A stretch of DNA of 13,067 bases from Planifilum sp021793745. Lineage in GTDB: Bacteria > Bacillota > Bacilli > Thermoactinomycetales > DSM-44946. Positions 1 to 7,367 of the stretch are shown here, in pieces. The translations under genes were made by a program, and so were the position numbers. Position 1 is the stretch's first letter, and the number at the start of each line of letters is the position of its first letter. Under the pieces are notes generated by a model. It was not told the origin of the DNA, ran no database searches, and was given only the letters and a program-made list of their open reading frames with translations. The stretch spans positions 1-13,067 of the forward strand of contig CALKAM010000097.1 in NCBI GenBank assembly GCA_937983105.1, read 5' to 3'.

Positions 1-29
1 GCCCTGCGCGGTTGGCGCAGGGCTTTTTT
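1..29 (+). terminator. Intrinsic terminator, probably bidirectional, beyond metQ
   Basis: A 9-bp GC-rich stem (positions 1-9 with 15-23, loop 10-14) is followed by six T's at 24-29 on the plus strand. The oriented U-tract therefore serves a plus-strand transcript entering from the left, outside the window. The metQ stop codon on the minus strand lies only 3 bases from the A/T run, so the same hairpin probably also ends the met operon. Its minus-strand U-tract would fall before position 1 and cannot be seen. Confidence 0.8.
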
Positions 30-31
30 CG

Positions 32-826
32 TCAAAAGGCCGGAACGACGGCACCTTTGTATTTTTCCTCCATGAACTTTTTCACTTCCGGGGAGGTGAG
101 TGCCTCCGCCAGCTTCTGGATGGCGGGATCCTTTTCCTTGCCCTCTTTGGCGGCCAGCACGTTGACATAGGGGGAGTTCTTGTCTTCGATGAAGAGGGAA
201 TCCTTCAGCGGATTCAGCTTGGCCTGCAGGGCGTAGTTGGTGTTGATGACCGCCGCATCTACCTGATCCAGCACCCTCGGCAGAATTGCGGGTTCCAGGG
301 CTTTAAATTTCAGCTTTTTCGGGTTGGACCGGATGTTCTTGAGGGTTTTATCCCCTTCCCGGTTGTCCAGCTTGATCAATCCCTGTTGATCCAGGAGCAG
401 CAGCACCCGGGTCATTTCGCTGGTGGCATTGGGGATGGCGATGGTTGCGCCGTCGGGGAGCTCCTCTTTGGTCTTGTATTTTTTGGAGTAGGCTCCCATC
501 GGTTCGATGTGCACCCCCGTCACCTTGACCAGGTGCCATCCCTGCTCTTTGTTGGTGGATTCCATCCAGGGGATGTGCTGGAAGTAGTTGGCGTCCAGCT
601 CCCCTTCCTCCACCGCTTTATTGGGCAGGACGTAATCCTGGAAGACGCGCACTTCCAATTGGATGCCCTCTTTTTCCAGCATCGGTTTGATGTGATTCAG
701 GATTTCGGCATGGGGTACCTGGGAGGCGCCGACGCGGAGGGTCGTTTTTTCCTGTCCGCCTCCGCCGCAGGCGGTGGTTCCCAAAAGCAGGACGAATGCG
801 AGGACTCCGATCCACCATTTTTTCAT
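32..826 (-). CDS. metQ: MetQ, methionine ABC transporter substrate-binding lipoprotein
   Basis: This 264-residue protein belongs to the NlpA/MetQ family and binds methionine outside the membrane for the MetNIQ importer. The N-terminus has two lysines, a hydrophobic stretch and a cysteine at residue 20 (GTTAC then a run of glycines), as expected for a lipoprotein signal peptide; the threonine at -3 of the lipobox is slightly atypical. The mature part begins with the family-typical TLRVGASQVPHAEIL and contains the FQDYVLPNKAV and DANYFQH segments. I chose the ATG at 824-826 because AAGGAGG sits just upstream and the signal peptide starts there. The frame stays open further upstream, but that extension overlaps metI and looks artefactual. 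It is the last gene of metN-metI-metQ, 43 bases after metI, under the S-box riboswitch upstream of metN. The exact ligand (L-methionine, D-methionine or sulfoxide) is not visible. Confidence 0.95.
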   Translation of the reverse strand: MKKWWIGVLAFVLLLGTTACGGGGQEKTTLRVGASQVPHAEILNHIKPMLEKEGIQLEVRVFQDYVLPNKAVEEGELDANYFQHIPWMESTNKEQGWHLVKVTGVHIEPMGAYSKKYKTKEELPDGATIAIPNATSEMTRVLLLLDQQGLIKLDNREGDKTLKNIRSNPKKLKFKALEPAILPRVLDQVDAAVINTNYALQAKLNPLKDSLFIEDKNSPYVNVLAAKEGKEKDPAIQKLAEALTSPEVKKFMEEKYKGAVVPAF

Positions 827-869
827 GAGTATGCCTCCTTTTTTGTAGAAACCGGATGGACGGTTGGTT

Positions 870-1526
870 TTATCGCTTATCGGCGTGTCGCGCCAGCCGG
901 TCGCCTCCCCATTGGACCAGCTGGACGAAGAGAACGAGCAACAGGCCGCACACATACAGCATCTGCTCGTTAAAGGATTGGAACCCGAAGCGGTAGGCGG
1001 CGTCGCCCAAACCACCTCCGCCGACGATGCCGGCCATCGCCGAAAAACTGATCAGGGTGACGCAGGTGACGGTCAGGCCGGAGATGATCGCCGGTTTGGC
1101 CTCGGGCAAAAGCACCTTGCGGACGATCTGCATCCGAGTGGCCCCCATGGCCAGGGCGGCTTCGATCACGCCCCGATCGATTTCCCGGATGGCGGTCTCC
1201 ACCATGCGGGCATAAAAGGGGGCGGCGCCGGCGATCAGGGGAATGGTCGCCGCCGTCGGTCCGAGGGTGGTCCCCACAAGCCATTTGGACAGCGGGAAGA
1301 GGAAGAGGACCAGTACGATGAAGGGAACCGCCCGGAACAGGTTGACGATCACACCCAAAAGGCGTTGAATCGTCACATGTTCCCAAAGATGTCCCTTGTC
1401 GGTGATGACCAGCAGCACGCCCAGAGGAATGCCGATCAAGGCCGAGAAAAAGGTGGAGATGGCCACCATGTATACCGTTTCACCGGTTGCCTGCCACAGC
1501 AATTGGGTGTCCAATTGGTCAAACAT
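870..1526 (-). CDS. metI: MetI, methionine ABC transporter permease
   Basis: This 218-residue integral membrane protein matches the usual MetI length. It has about five hydrophobic segments and the BPD_transp_1 (MetI-like) coupling motif EAALAMGATRMQIVRKVLLPEA in the middle of the chain; this is the EAA loop that contacts the ATPase. It forms the methionine channel with MetN and receives substrate from MetQ. Its ATG overlaps the end of metN by 8 bases (1519-1526), so the two are probably translationally coupled. An AGGTGATCTCCC stretch upstream of the ATG gives a reasonable ribosome binding site inside metN. Transcription comes from the S-box-controlled promoter upstream of metN. No damage is seen. 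Confidence 0.95.
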   Translation of the reverse strand: MFDQLDTQLLWQATGETVYMVAISTFFSALIGIPLGVLLVITDKGHLWEHVTIQRLLGVIVNLFRAVPFIVLVLFLFPLSKWLVGTTLGPTAATIPLIAGAAPFYARMVETAIREIDRGVIEAALAMGATRMQIVRKVLLPEAKPAIISGLTVTCVTLISFSAMAGIVGGGGLGDAAYRFGFQSFNEQMLYVCGLLLVLFVQLVQWGGDRLARHADKR

Positions 1527-2496
1527 GGGAGATCACCTCGCGGTTTTCCTCCGATATCGCCTCAACGGCGTCCTGGACGGCCTCCTTCGGGCCGCTGATC
1601 TTCAGTGCCACCCGGTCATCCTGCTCCGCCGCATCGGGCAGGATCGTCGCGGTGACGCCCTGCTTCACCCGTGCGGCCAAATGGCTCCAGAGGCGGTCCA
1701 GCTTATCGGCGTGGATTCGAAGCAGCGCGGTGTGTTGTTCCGATTCCGCCTTTTCCGTAATCAGGGATTCCACGAATTGCCGGGTGACCGGATGCCGGGG
1801 GTTGTTGAACAGCGTCTCCACATTCCCCTGTTCCACAATTTTTCCGTCTTCCATGACGGCCATGCGTTGGCACAGCCGTTTGACCACGCTCATCTCGTGG
1901 GTGATGACCACCATCGTGATTCCCGTATCCCGGTGAATCTCTTTGAGCAGTTCCAGGATGGAAGCGGTGGTTTCGGGATCCAGCGCCGATGTGGCTTCGT
2001 CACACAGGAGCAAGACCGGATCGTTGGCCAGGGCCCGGGCGATGCCGACCCGTTGCTTTTGTCCGCCGGACAGTTGGGAGGGATAAGCGTTTGCCCGGTG
2101 GGCGAGTCCCACGCGCTCCAGCAGCGTGTCTACCTTTTCCCGGATCTCCTTTTTCGATTTGCCGGCGAGCTCCAGGGGAAAGGCGACGTTTTCCCAAACC
2201 GTGCGGGACCAGAGCAGGTGAAAATGCTGAAAGATCATGCCGATTTTCTTGCGCACTTCCCTCAGCTCGCGCTCGCTGCTTTCGGAGATGGTGATTCCAT
2301 TCACCGTGACGCGCCCTGACGTGGGCTTTTCCAGGCCGTTGAGCAGGCGGAGCAACGTGCTTTTCCCGGCGCCGCTGTGCCCGACGATGCCGAAAATTTC
2401 GCCGCGCCGGATTTCCAGTCGGATATCCTCGAGGGCCACGACATCCCCGTGTTTTGGGGAGCGGTATATTTTTTCTACATGATCCAGTACGATCAT
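1519..2496 (-). CDS. metN: MetN, methionine ABC transporter ATP-binding protein
   Basis: This 325-residue ATPase powers methionine import. Walker A is GHSGAGKST at about residues 39-47, the signature LSGGQ at 142-146 and Walker B VLLLCDE at 161-167. The region after about residue 245 fits the C-terminal NIL/ACT-like domain that senses methionine in MetN. The frame also allows a GTG start at 2509-2511, but the ATG at 2494-2496 is preferred: AGGTGGTG lies 9 bases upstream of it, and the resulting start (MIVLDHVEKIYRS) aligns with the B. subtilis MetN start, whereas the GTG has no upstream Shine-Dalgarno. It is the first gene of metNIQ. Expression should fall when SAM is plentiful, through the riboswitch and terminator at 2521-2685. 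Confidence 0.95.
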   Translation of the reverse strand: MIVLDHVEKIYRSPKHGDVVALEDIRLEIRRGEIFGIVGHSGAGKSTLLRLLNGLEKPTSGRVTVNGITISESSERELREVRKKIGMIFQHFHLLWSRTVWENVAFPLELAGKSKKEIREKVDTLLERVGLAHRANAYPSQLSGGQKQRVGIARALANDPVLLLCDEATSALDPETTASILELLKEIHRDTGITMVVITHEMSVVKRLCQRMAVMEDGKIVEQGNVETLFNNPRHPVTRQFVESLITEKAESEQHTALLRIHADKLDRLWSHLAARVKQGVTATILPDAAEQDDRVALKISGPKEAVQDAVEAISEENREVISHV

Positions 2497-2520
2497 CCGA
2501 TTTTTCACCACCTGTTTAAT

Positions 2521-2553
2521 AAAAAATCCCTTCCTGCCAGAGCAGAAAGGGAT
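2521..2553 (-). terminator. Riboswitch-controlled intrinsic terminator upstream of metN
   Basis: On the minus strand a 12-bp stem (2553-2542 with 2537-2526, loop TCTG, one G-T pair) is followed by six T's, then AT-rich sequence into metN. It lies about 20 bases after the 3' strand of riboswitch helix P1. This is the expression platform of the S-box: with SAM bound this hairpin forms and stops transcription before metN. Confidence 0.9.
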
Positions 2554-2572
2554 CTTTAACCTAAAATCGCCT

Positions 2573-2685
2573 CTCTCATCTGCCAGAACCGATGGGCTCT
2601 GCAGGAATTGGCACCATTTCCGCGTAAAGCTGCGGACGGTTGCCGGGTTTCATCGGGCCAGTCCCTCCACCTCTCTGGATAAGAG
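2573..2685 (-). promoter_or_regulatory. SAM-I (S-box) riboswitch aptamer
   Basis: Read on the minus strand, helix P1 is formed by CTCTTATC (2685-2678) and GATGAGAG (2580-2573), which pair fully if one G-U is allowed. Between them are the conserved S-box blocks: AGAGGTGGAGGGACTGGCCC, then GATGAAACCCGGCAACC, then GGTGCCAATTCCTGCAG. These are the hallmarks of the SAM-I class. Established knowledge: SAM binding stabilises P1 and favours the downstream terminator, so methionine uptake is switched off when SAM is abundant. Its position directly ahead of metN fits this role exactly. Confidence 0.97.
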
Positions 2686-2719
2686 CGCGCGTCATCGACG
2701 TATCCGATTGTCAAGAATC

Positions 2720-2749
2720 ATCGTACTATGACACGGTTTAACGTGTCAA
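2720..2749 (-). promoter_or_regulatory. Probable sigma-A promoter of the metNIQ operon
   Basis: On the minus strand a perfect -35 TTGACA (2749-2744) is followed after 18 bases by TACGAT (2725-2720), four of six matches to TATAAT. A transcription start near 2713 would place the whole S-box in the leader. An alternative -10, TAGTAC, gives a less likely 15-base spacer. A second TTGACA at 2714-2709 has no usable -10. Confidence 0.6.
2729..2748. repeat. Perfect inverted repeat over the metN promoter, operator-like
   Basis: Two perfect 7-base arms, TGACACG (2729-2735) and CGTGTCA (2742-2748), flank a 6-base spacer GTTTAA. The dyad covers most of the -35 hexamer and the upstream half of the -35/-10 spacer of the metN promoter. 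Size and placement suit a dimeric repressor, but I do not recognise the motif as a known regulator's site. Confidence 0.5.
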
Positions 2750-3003
2750 CTGGATCCCCGTATGTTATACAAATATCAACTTTCCAAACATTAACTTAAA
2801 AACCGGAATTCCCATGAACCTTTGGAAATATAGCCGGGCAAAGCGCCCGGCCTTCGGTGTTCGATAGGAGAAATCGGAGGAATTGGTTCGACCGCCAATG
2901 GAGCAAAACGATAGAAGTCGGCGGTGCCTTACACCCAACGGACAACCTTTTCCAAAATGATTTCGATGAAGGGGTGTCCCGTGTCCCTTCTCAAGCGCTT
3001 GCT
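2750..3003. other. Intergenic stretch with no recognised gene
   Basis: Between the metN promoter and the end of the ABC-2 permease gene I see no credible coding sequence. It holds one GC-rich hairpin (2833-2851) and a 10-base palindrome CAAGCGCTTG (2992-3001) just after the permease stop codon. A long minus-strand frame passes through here but is a shadow of the permease with no recognisable protein content. Confidence 0.5.
2833..2851 (-). terminator. Possible weak terminator of the ABC exporter operon
   Basis: A 7-bp stem GCCGGGC/GCCCGGC with a 5-base loop lies about 150 bases after the permease stop. On the minus strand it is followed by TATATTTCC, a poor U-tract, so termination would be weak or factor-assisted. 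No better terminator is visible between the two operons. Confidence 0.35.
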
Positions 3004-3780
3004 TCATTGAACGTCCCGTTTGGCAAAGGTCCACCAGGCGATCAGATAAAACAGTATCCAATGGACGGCGATGACGGTCAGGGAGTGCCCCAGGGTCATT
3101 CCCGGAAAGGGCGGATCGTAACCGAGGAAAAACGGGGTCAGGTCCAGATTGGCAAACAGCAGGTATTTTCCCCAGCTGCCGCCGCCCCACGCCTTCAGCA
3201 TTTCCGTCAAAAAGGCCCCGGCGAAAAACAAAAAGACCGAGAGTCCGACGGACAGGGTGCTGCTGCGGAAGGCGGCGGACAGCATCAAGGCGAGGGAGGC
3301 CATCACGATCACTTCCACTCCATACAAGCCGTAAATCGTTCCCAGGTGCTTCAAGGCGGACAGGGCCTTCCCGGATTCCGGTGTCCATCGGAAAAAGATG
3401 GCGCCGAACAGCAGGGAGGCGATCAGCAGCACCGCCATTGCGAGCAGAAGGAACGTGATGACGGCCGCAAATTTGGACAGCAGGATCTTCGTCCGGCTGA
3501 CGGGGCGAATGAGCAGCAATTTCACCGTTCCCCAGCCAAACTCGCTGGAGATGATATCCCCCGCGACCACCAGGGTAAACAATTGAACGATAAACAGCAG
3601 GTGGGTGCAACCGGCGGCGAATTCCCACAGGTCCACGGGAGCACCGGCCACGAGGATCCAGCGCTGTCCGAGTGCCAGCAGGAAGACGACCAGGATCAAC
3701 AGTCCCAGCATGACGATCGTCCGCGTCCGGTCCATGATTTTCATCAGTTCGTTCCGATAGAGATTCCCCAGGCTGATCAC
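3004..3780 (-). CDS. ABC-2 type transporter permease
   Basis: This 258-residue membrane protein fits the ABC-2 permease family used by exporters such as BcrB-like and YxlG-like proteins. It has about six hydrophobic segments: one near residues 23-41, one near 60-75, two between about 100 and 130, and others near 155-195 and at the C-terminus. The segment FGWGTVKLLLIRPVSRTKIL resembles the cytoplasmic loop typical of these permeases. The start is GTG at 3778-3780, and its GTGA overlaps the TGA of the upstream ATPase gene by 4 bases, which implies translational coupling and a two-gene transporter. The substrate is unknown; antibiotic or peptide export is one possibility from family resemblance, but nothing in the sequence decides it. 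No regulator gene or two-component system is adjacent. Confidence 0.85.
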   Translation of the reverse strand: MISLGNLYRNELMKIMDRTRTIVMLGLLILVVFLLALGQRWILVAGAPVDLWEFAAGCTHLLFIVQLFTLVVAGDIISSEFGWGTVKLLLIRPVSRTKILLSKFAAVITFLLLAMAVLLIASLLFGAIFFRWTPESGKALSALKHLGTIYGLYGVEVIVMASLALMLSAAFRSSTLSVGLSVFLFFAGAFLTEMLKAWGGGSWGKYLLFANLDLTPFFLGYDPPFPGMTLGHSLTVIAVHWILFYLIAWWTFAKRDVQ

Positions 3781-4703
3781 GTTGGATCCCCTTCCGTCAT
3801 TTCCAGAAAGCGCTCTTCCAAGGTCTGTTCCACCCGGTGAATGCCGTATACCCGCACGCCGGCCTGGATCAACCGCCGGTTCAGTTCCGCCGTCTCCTCC
3901 CGCTGCAACCGAATCTCAAAGCCGCCGGGACATTTTTTCCATTCCCGTTCCCAGCCCAATTGGAGCAAGATCGACGGAACCGCATCCGTCCGGTCCACCT
4001 CGAAGCGGGTCTGCAGTTCCTCCGAATCGCGCCGGAGGATCTCGGTCACCGGCCGGACATCGATCAGCTTTCCGCGCCTCAGGATGGCCACCCGGTCACA
4101 CATCAGCTCCATTTCCGACAGGAGATGGCTTGATACGAGCACCGCCGCTCCTTCCGCTTTGGCGATATGGCGCAGGTAATCCCGCAGTTCGCGGATGCCG
4201 GCGGGATCCAATCCGTTGGTGGGCTCATCCAGGATGAGCAGGGAGGGGCGGTGCAGGATGGCCTGGGCCACGCCCAGACGCTGGCGCATCCCCAGGGAAT
4301 AGGTCTTGACCGGATCGTGGATGGCTTCCTCCAGTTTGACCTGGGCGATGACTTCCCGCAGCCGCTTTTCGCCCACGCCCGGCACCATCCGGGCAAAGTG
4401 GAGCAAGTTTTTGTATCCCGTCAGGAACGGGTAGAATTCCGGATTCTCCACGATCGCCCCCACATGTCCGATCGCCTCTTCAAAGTGGGTTTGTACGCTT
4501 TTTCCCTGAATGCGGATTTCTCCCCGGGTGGGGGTGATGAGGCCCGTCATCATCCGGATCAGCGTGGTTTTTCCCGCACCGTTGGGGCCGAGGAGCCCCA
4601 TCACCTCCCCCGGATATACTTTCAGGGAGACGGAATGGATAATCCGCCGGCGGTGGATCTCTTTGCTCACGTTGCGGATCTGAAGCACGGGGCTGACAGC
4701 CAT
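3777..4703 (-). CDS. ABC transporter ATP-binding protein (BcrA-like exporter family)
   Basis: This 308-residue ATPase would drive the downstream ABC-2 permease. Walker A is GPNGAGKTT at about residues 39-47. The signature reads YSLGMRQRL in place of LSGGQ, as is usual in BcrA/CcmA-like exporter ATPases. Walker B is LLILDEPTNGLDP, and VSSHLLSEME holds the switch histidine. The C-terminal 90 residues form the variable accessory part seen in this family. The ATG at 4701-4703 is preferred because GGAGGG precedes it by about 4 bases; an in-frame ATG four codons upstream has only a distant GGGAG. The gene is first in a two-gene unit. It has a TACAAT -10 about 80 bases upstream and an oppositely buffered position behind two terminators, so it is probably transcribed on its own. 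Confidence 0.9.
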   Translation of the reverse strand: MAVSPVLQIRNVSKEIHRRRIIHSVSLKVYPGEVMGLLGPNGAGKTTLIRMMTGLITPTRGEIRIQGKSVQTHFEEAIGHVGAIVENPEFYPFLTGYKNLLHFARMVPGVGEKRLREVIAQVKLEEAIHDPVKTYSLGMRQRLGVAQAILHRPSLLILDEPTNGLDPAGIRELRDYLRHIAKAEGAAVLVSSHLLSEMELMCDRVAILRRGKLIDVRPVTEILRRDSEELQTRFEVDRTDAVPSILLQLGWEREWKKCPGGFEIRLQREETAELNRRLIQAGVRVYGIHRVEQTLEERFLEMTEGDPT

Positions 4704-4780
4704 AACGCCCTCCATCGACGCCGCACTCCCGCTTTGACCGATTGTGGAGCGCAGGCGGTTTTCGGGATCGGTCCCTTTTC

Positions 4781-4786
4781 ATTGTA
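4781..4786 (-). promoter_or_regulatory. Possible -10 element for the ABC exporter operon
   Basis: TACAAT on the minus strand lies about 80 bases upstream of the ATPase start and just after the terminator at 4802-4834. The -35 region 17 bases further upstream is only T-rich, so the promoter is uncertain. The -10 is embedded in the 8-base palindrome TTGTACAA. Confidence 0.35.
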
Positions 4787-4801
4787 CAACGATCTGCGGT
4801 G

Positions 4802-4834
4802 AAAAAAAGGGACACGCTGCCCTCCTCGTGTCCC
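4802..4834 (-). terminator. Second intrinsic terminator after the YtkA-like gene
   Basis: An 8-bp stem GGGACACG/CGTGTCCC (4809-4816 with 4827-4834, 10-base loop) is followed on the minus strand by seven T's (4808-4802). It lies between the lipoprotein gene and the ABC ATPase and insulates the exporter from upstream transcription. Confidence 0.8.
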
Positions 4835-4910
4835 TGTATGCCCCGAAAGGCCAGGTGCGATTATTTTCATGGAAAGGGCCTTCCGGTGGCGAAGGCCGAA
4901 ACCTGAACGG

Positions 4911-4935
4911 AAAAAGGGGGATCCGCAGATCCCCC
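4911..4935 (-). terminator. Intrinsic terminator of the YtkA-like lipoprotein gene
   Basis: A perfect 8-bp stem GGGGGATC/GATCCCCC (4916-4923 with 4928-4935, 4-base loop) is followed on the minus strand by five T's at 4915-4911. It lies about 55 bases after the stop codon at 4989. Confidence 0.85.
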
Positions 4936-4988
4936 GTTGCCCGGGACATCGTTCCCGGCACCCTGTGGTCGGTCGGAACCCCCTCCGA

Positions 4989-5441
4989 TCACCGGACAAC
5001 CAGCGTTTCGGCGGGCTCCATCACATGGCTGCCCCTCGCCGTCACGTGATACATCACCTTGTACTCTCCGGGATCCTGGAAGGTTTTTTTCACACTGTAT
5101 ACACCGTCTCCCGTTTTTTCCGCATCGATCATCTCGTGCTCATCCTCGGGTGCTCCCTTTTCCCAGATTTCAAACTGCACTTCGTCCGCGTCGTTCACCG
5201 GCTCCCCTTCGTGGGTGACGGTGATCTGGATGGAGACTTCTTTTCCGGCCTTCGCATCTTCAGGCAGCGTGAGCTTCACCTCGGGAGAGGAGGGCGATGC
5301 GTCTGGGTCATGTCCCTCGTGGTTATCGGAGTGTTCCGCGCTGTCCGAAGCGGTTTCGCTGTCCGGGGTGTTCCCGCAGGCGGACATGGCAAAGACGAGG
5401 ATGACGATCAGCAACGCGGTCGAAAACCGACCCCAGTGCAT
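4989..5441 (-). CDS. YtkA/FixH-like lipoprotein with histidine-containing linker
   Basis: This 150-residue predicted lipoprotein has a short basic start, a hydrophobic stretch and Cys22 in a clean lipobox-like AMSAC. An acidic linker follows (about residues 23-52) with His37, His41 and His44, then a beta-rich domain of about 95 residues. That domain resembles the YtkA-like/FixH family: KAGKEVSIQITVTHEGEPVNDADEVQFEIW, then DGVYSVKKTFQDPGEYKVMYHVTARG. It would sit on the outer face of the membrane. Members of this family are often found near copper or cytochrome oxidase genes, and the histidines could bind metal, but no such partner is next to it here. The ATG at 5439-5441 has AAAGGA 10 bases upstream. 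It appears monocistronic, with a TATAAT upstream and terminators downstream. Confidence 0.8.
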   Translation of the reverse strand: MHWGRFSTALLIVILVFAMSACGNTPDSETASDSAEHSDNHEGHDPDASPSSPEVKLTLPEDAKAGKEVSIQITVTHEGEPVNDADEVQFEIWEKGAPEDEHEMIDAEKTGDGVYSVKKTFQDPGEYKVMYHVTARGSHVMEPAETLVVR

Positions 5442-5525
5442 GTGAAATCAGTCCTTTCCGTGGTGCCCAGCGATATCGATGTTCGTAGGGACAAGAGGTG
5501 CAGAGGCATTCATGGTTGTAATTTC

Positions 5526-5531
5526 ATTATA
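5526..5531 (-). promoter_or_regulatory. Consensus -10 for the YtkA-like gene
   Basis: A perfect TATAAT on the minus strand lies about 85 bases upstream of the lipoprotein start codon, inside the gap after the acyl-CoA synthetase. I cannot assign a good -35 at 16-18 bases spacing, so the promoter is likely but incomplete. Confidence 0.45.
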
Positions 5532-5625
5532 CTTCGCCATGGATGCTGCAAGGATGAACTTTGTGTGAAAGGCTTTACCGACGTGTGGCTGATGTCCCAG
5601 TTGTCCCCGCCATCGCCGCGGTCCC

Positions 5626-7179
5626 TCAGGCGCCGGCGTCGGAAAACTGCTCCCGGAGCTTTCGCTTGAGGATTTTCCCGGAGGCGTTGCGGGGCAGATC
5701 TTCGACAAAGTGCACGTTCTTCGGAACCTTGAAGGGTGCCAAGCGCTCCTTGGCCCACCGGATGATGTCCTCGGCCTCCACCCGGGTCCCTTCTTTCCGC
5801 ACCACGATGGCGGTCACCGCTTCGATCCATTTGGGATCGGGCGTGGCGATGACGGCCACCTCCTTGACTGCGGGATGGGAGTAGAGGGCGTCCTCCACCT
5901 CCCGGGAGGCGACCAGCACCCCGCCGGTGTTGATGACATCCTTTTTCCGGTCCACGATGGTGATGTATCCCTCTTCATCGATCCGGGCCAGGTCCCCCGA
6001 ATGAAACCAGCCTCCCGCGAAGGCCTCCGCCGTCTCCGCGGGTTTGTCCCAATAACCGACGCACAATTGGGGAGAACGGTATACCACCTCGCCGACTTCT
6101 CCGGGGGCGACATCCTCCATGTCGTCGTTGACTACGCGCATTTCCACGAAGAGGACCGGCTTTCCCGCCGAATCAGGACGGGCTTCGTGCTCCTCCGGCC
6201 GCAGGACCGTGGCGAGGGGGGCGATCTCCGACTGGCCGAAACAGTTGTAGAGGTCCAGTTTCGGCAAGGCTTCCTTCAACTTTTTTAAGACGGGGACGGG
6301 CATGATGGAGGCGCCGTAATAACCCTTTGTCAGGCTGGTCAGATCCAGCCGGTGGAAATCGGGATGGTTGAGCAGGGCGATCCAGAAGGTCGGAGGAGCG
6401 AAGAAGCTGTCGATCCGTTCCTCGGCGATCGCTTGGAGCACCTCCGGGGCCTTTGGCGTCTCCAACAGGTAGTTGGTCGCCCCCAGCATCAGGTAGGGCA
6501 TCAGGAAAACATGCATCTGGGCCGAGTGGTAGAGGGGAAGGGCGTGGAGCGGACGGTCCTCCGGAGAAAAGTCCAGGACGGTGATGCAGCTGATGTACTC
6601 GTGCATCAAGGCCCGATGGGTCATCATCGCACCCTTGGGGGCCGAGGTGGTTCCGGAGGTGTAGAGCAGCTGGGCCAGGTTCGAATCCCGAATCTCCACC
6701 TCCGGGGGCTGGGCGACCCCTTCGCCGGACCGCTTCAAGACGTCAAACGCCCGGCCGTCCCGGAACGTGCCGAAGATCTCGAGGTCGCACCGGTCCTTGA
6801 CCGCCTCCACCTTTTCCTCCAGGTCCGGATCGTGGAAGAGGGCCCGGCTGCCCGACTGGTTCAGGATATAGGCCAGCTCCTCCCCTTCCAGGGTGAAATT
6901 GACCGGCACGTGGATGAGGCCCGCTTTGGCGGTGGCCAACCACAGCAGCACATAGGCGTCGGAGTTTCGGCCGAAGGCTGCCACCCGCTCACCCTTATTG
7001 AGGCCCGCGTCGATCAGGTGCCGGGCCAGCCGGTTGCTGGCGTCCTCCAGTTGGCGGTAAGTCCACTGACGTTCGCCGAAGATCAGGGCCACCCGGTCGG
7101 GCTGCCGTTGGGCGGCGCGGCGGATCAGATCGGCCACGGTGTTTCGATGGAGGAGGGTTTCCACGTTTTTCACTCCCAT
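5626..7179 (-). CDS. Acyl-CoA synthetase (AMP-forming), FadD-like
   Basis: This 517-residue enzyme of the ANL (AMP-binding) superfamily activates a carboxylic acid with ATP to an acyl-adenylate and then forms the CoA thioester. Visible motifs in order: the P-loop TSGTTSAPKG at about residues 174-183, the adenine-binding YNCFGQSE near 310, the A7/A8 block HSGDLARIDEEGYITIVDRK near 395-415, and the C-terminal catalytic lysine motif PRNASGKILKR. Length and sequence fit medium- or long-chain fatty acyl-CoA synthetases of the FadD13/FadK type, but the acid cannot be read from sequence. The ATG at 7177-7179 has a weak ribosome binding site. A GTG five codons later follows GGGAGTG and could be the true start. 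No convincing promoter or terminator of its own was found, and no beta-oxidation gene is adjacent. Confidence 0.92.
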   Translation of the reverse strand: MGVKNVETLLHRNTVADLIRRAAQRQPDRVALIFGERQWTYRQLEDASNRLARHLIDAGLNKGERVAAFGRNSDAYVLLWLATAKAGLIHVPVNFTLEGEELAYILNQSGSRALFHDPDLEEKVEAVKDRCDLEIFGTFRDGRAFDVLKRSGEGVAQPPEVEIRDSNLAQLLYTSGTTSAPKGAMMTHRALMHEYISCITVLDFSPEDRPLHALPLYHSAQMHVFLMPYLMLGATNYLLETPKAPEVLQAIAEERIDSFFAPPTFWIALLNHPDFHRLDLTSLTKGYYGASIMPVPVLKKLKEALPKLDLYNCFGQSEIAPLATVLRPEEHEARPDSAGKPVLFVEMRVVNDDMEDVAPGEVGEVVYRSPQLCVGYWDKPAETAEAFAGGWFHSGDLARIDEEGYITIVDRKKDVINTGGVLVASREVEDALYSHPAVKEVAVIATPDPKWIEAVTAIVVRKEGTRVEAEDIIRWAKERLAPFKVPKNVHFVEDLPRNASGKILKRKLREQFSDAGA

Positions 7180-7341
7180 CTTCAGGGTTGTTTTTATTCT
7201 GAAAAGGGGGAATTGAAAGCGGGGAGGATATGGGACATTTCGACCTCTTCAGACAAAAATCCTTTGGAAATAGATGAAATATTCCATCGCATTTCCGGGG
7301 GGAAATCGGGGGCTGTCTCGGTTCTTTTTCATTTTTGCCCA

Positions 7342-7349
7342 CATAAAAT
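7342..7349 (+). promoter_or_regulatory. Possible sporulation sigma -10 before cwlJ
   Basis: CATAAAAT on the plus strand resembles the -10 of sigma-E promoters (CATACAAT-like), and cwlJ is sigma-E controlled in B. subtilis. No matching -35 is visible 13-15 bases upstream, and the leader would be very short, so this is a weak suggestion. Confidence 0.2.
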
Positions 7350-7367
7350 GGTTTCGGGGTGATGAGG

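Noticed and set aside
827..1015. N-terminal extension of metQ by 63 codons to an ATG at 1013-1015
   Set aside because: It overlaps metI, has no family similarity, and the ATG at 824-826 has a good ribosome binding site followed by a lipoprotein signal peptide.
864..1598. 244-codon plus-strand frame opposite metI
   Set aside because: Antisense shadow; metI has the EAA loop, overlaps metN properly and belongs to the operon.
2765..3628. 287-codon minus-strand frame
   Set aside because: It is an alternative-frame shadow of the ABC-2 permease running on into the intergenic region; the translated sequence is basic, low in recognisable motifs and has no ribosome binding site.
6352..7362. 336-codon plus-strand frame opposite the acyl-CoA synthetase
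   Set aside because: It is antisense to a complete ANL enzyme with all motifs; the long open frame is an effect of high GC.
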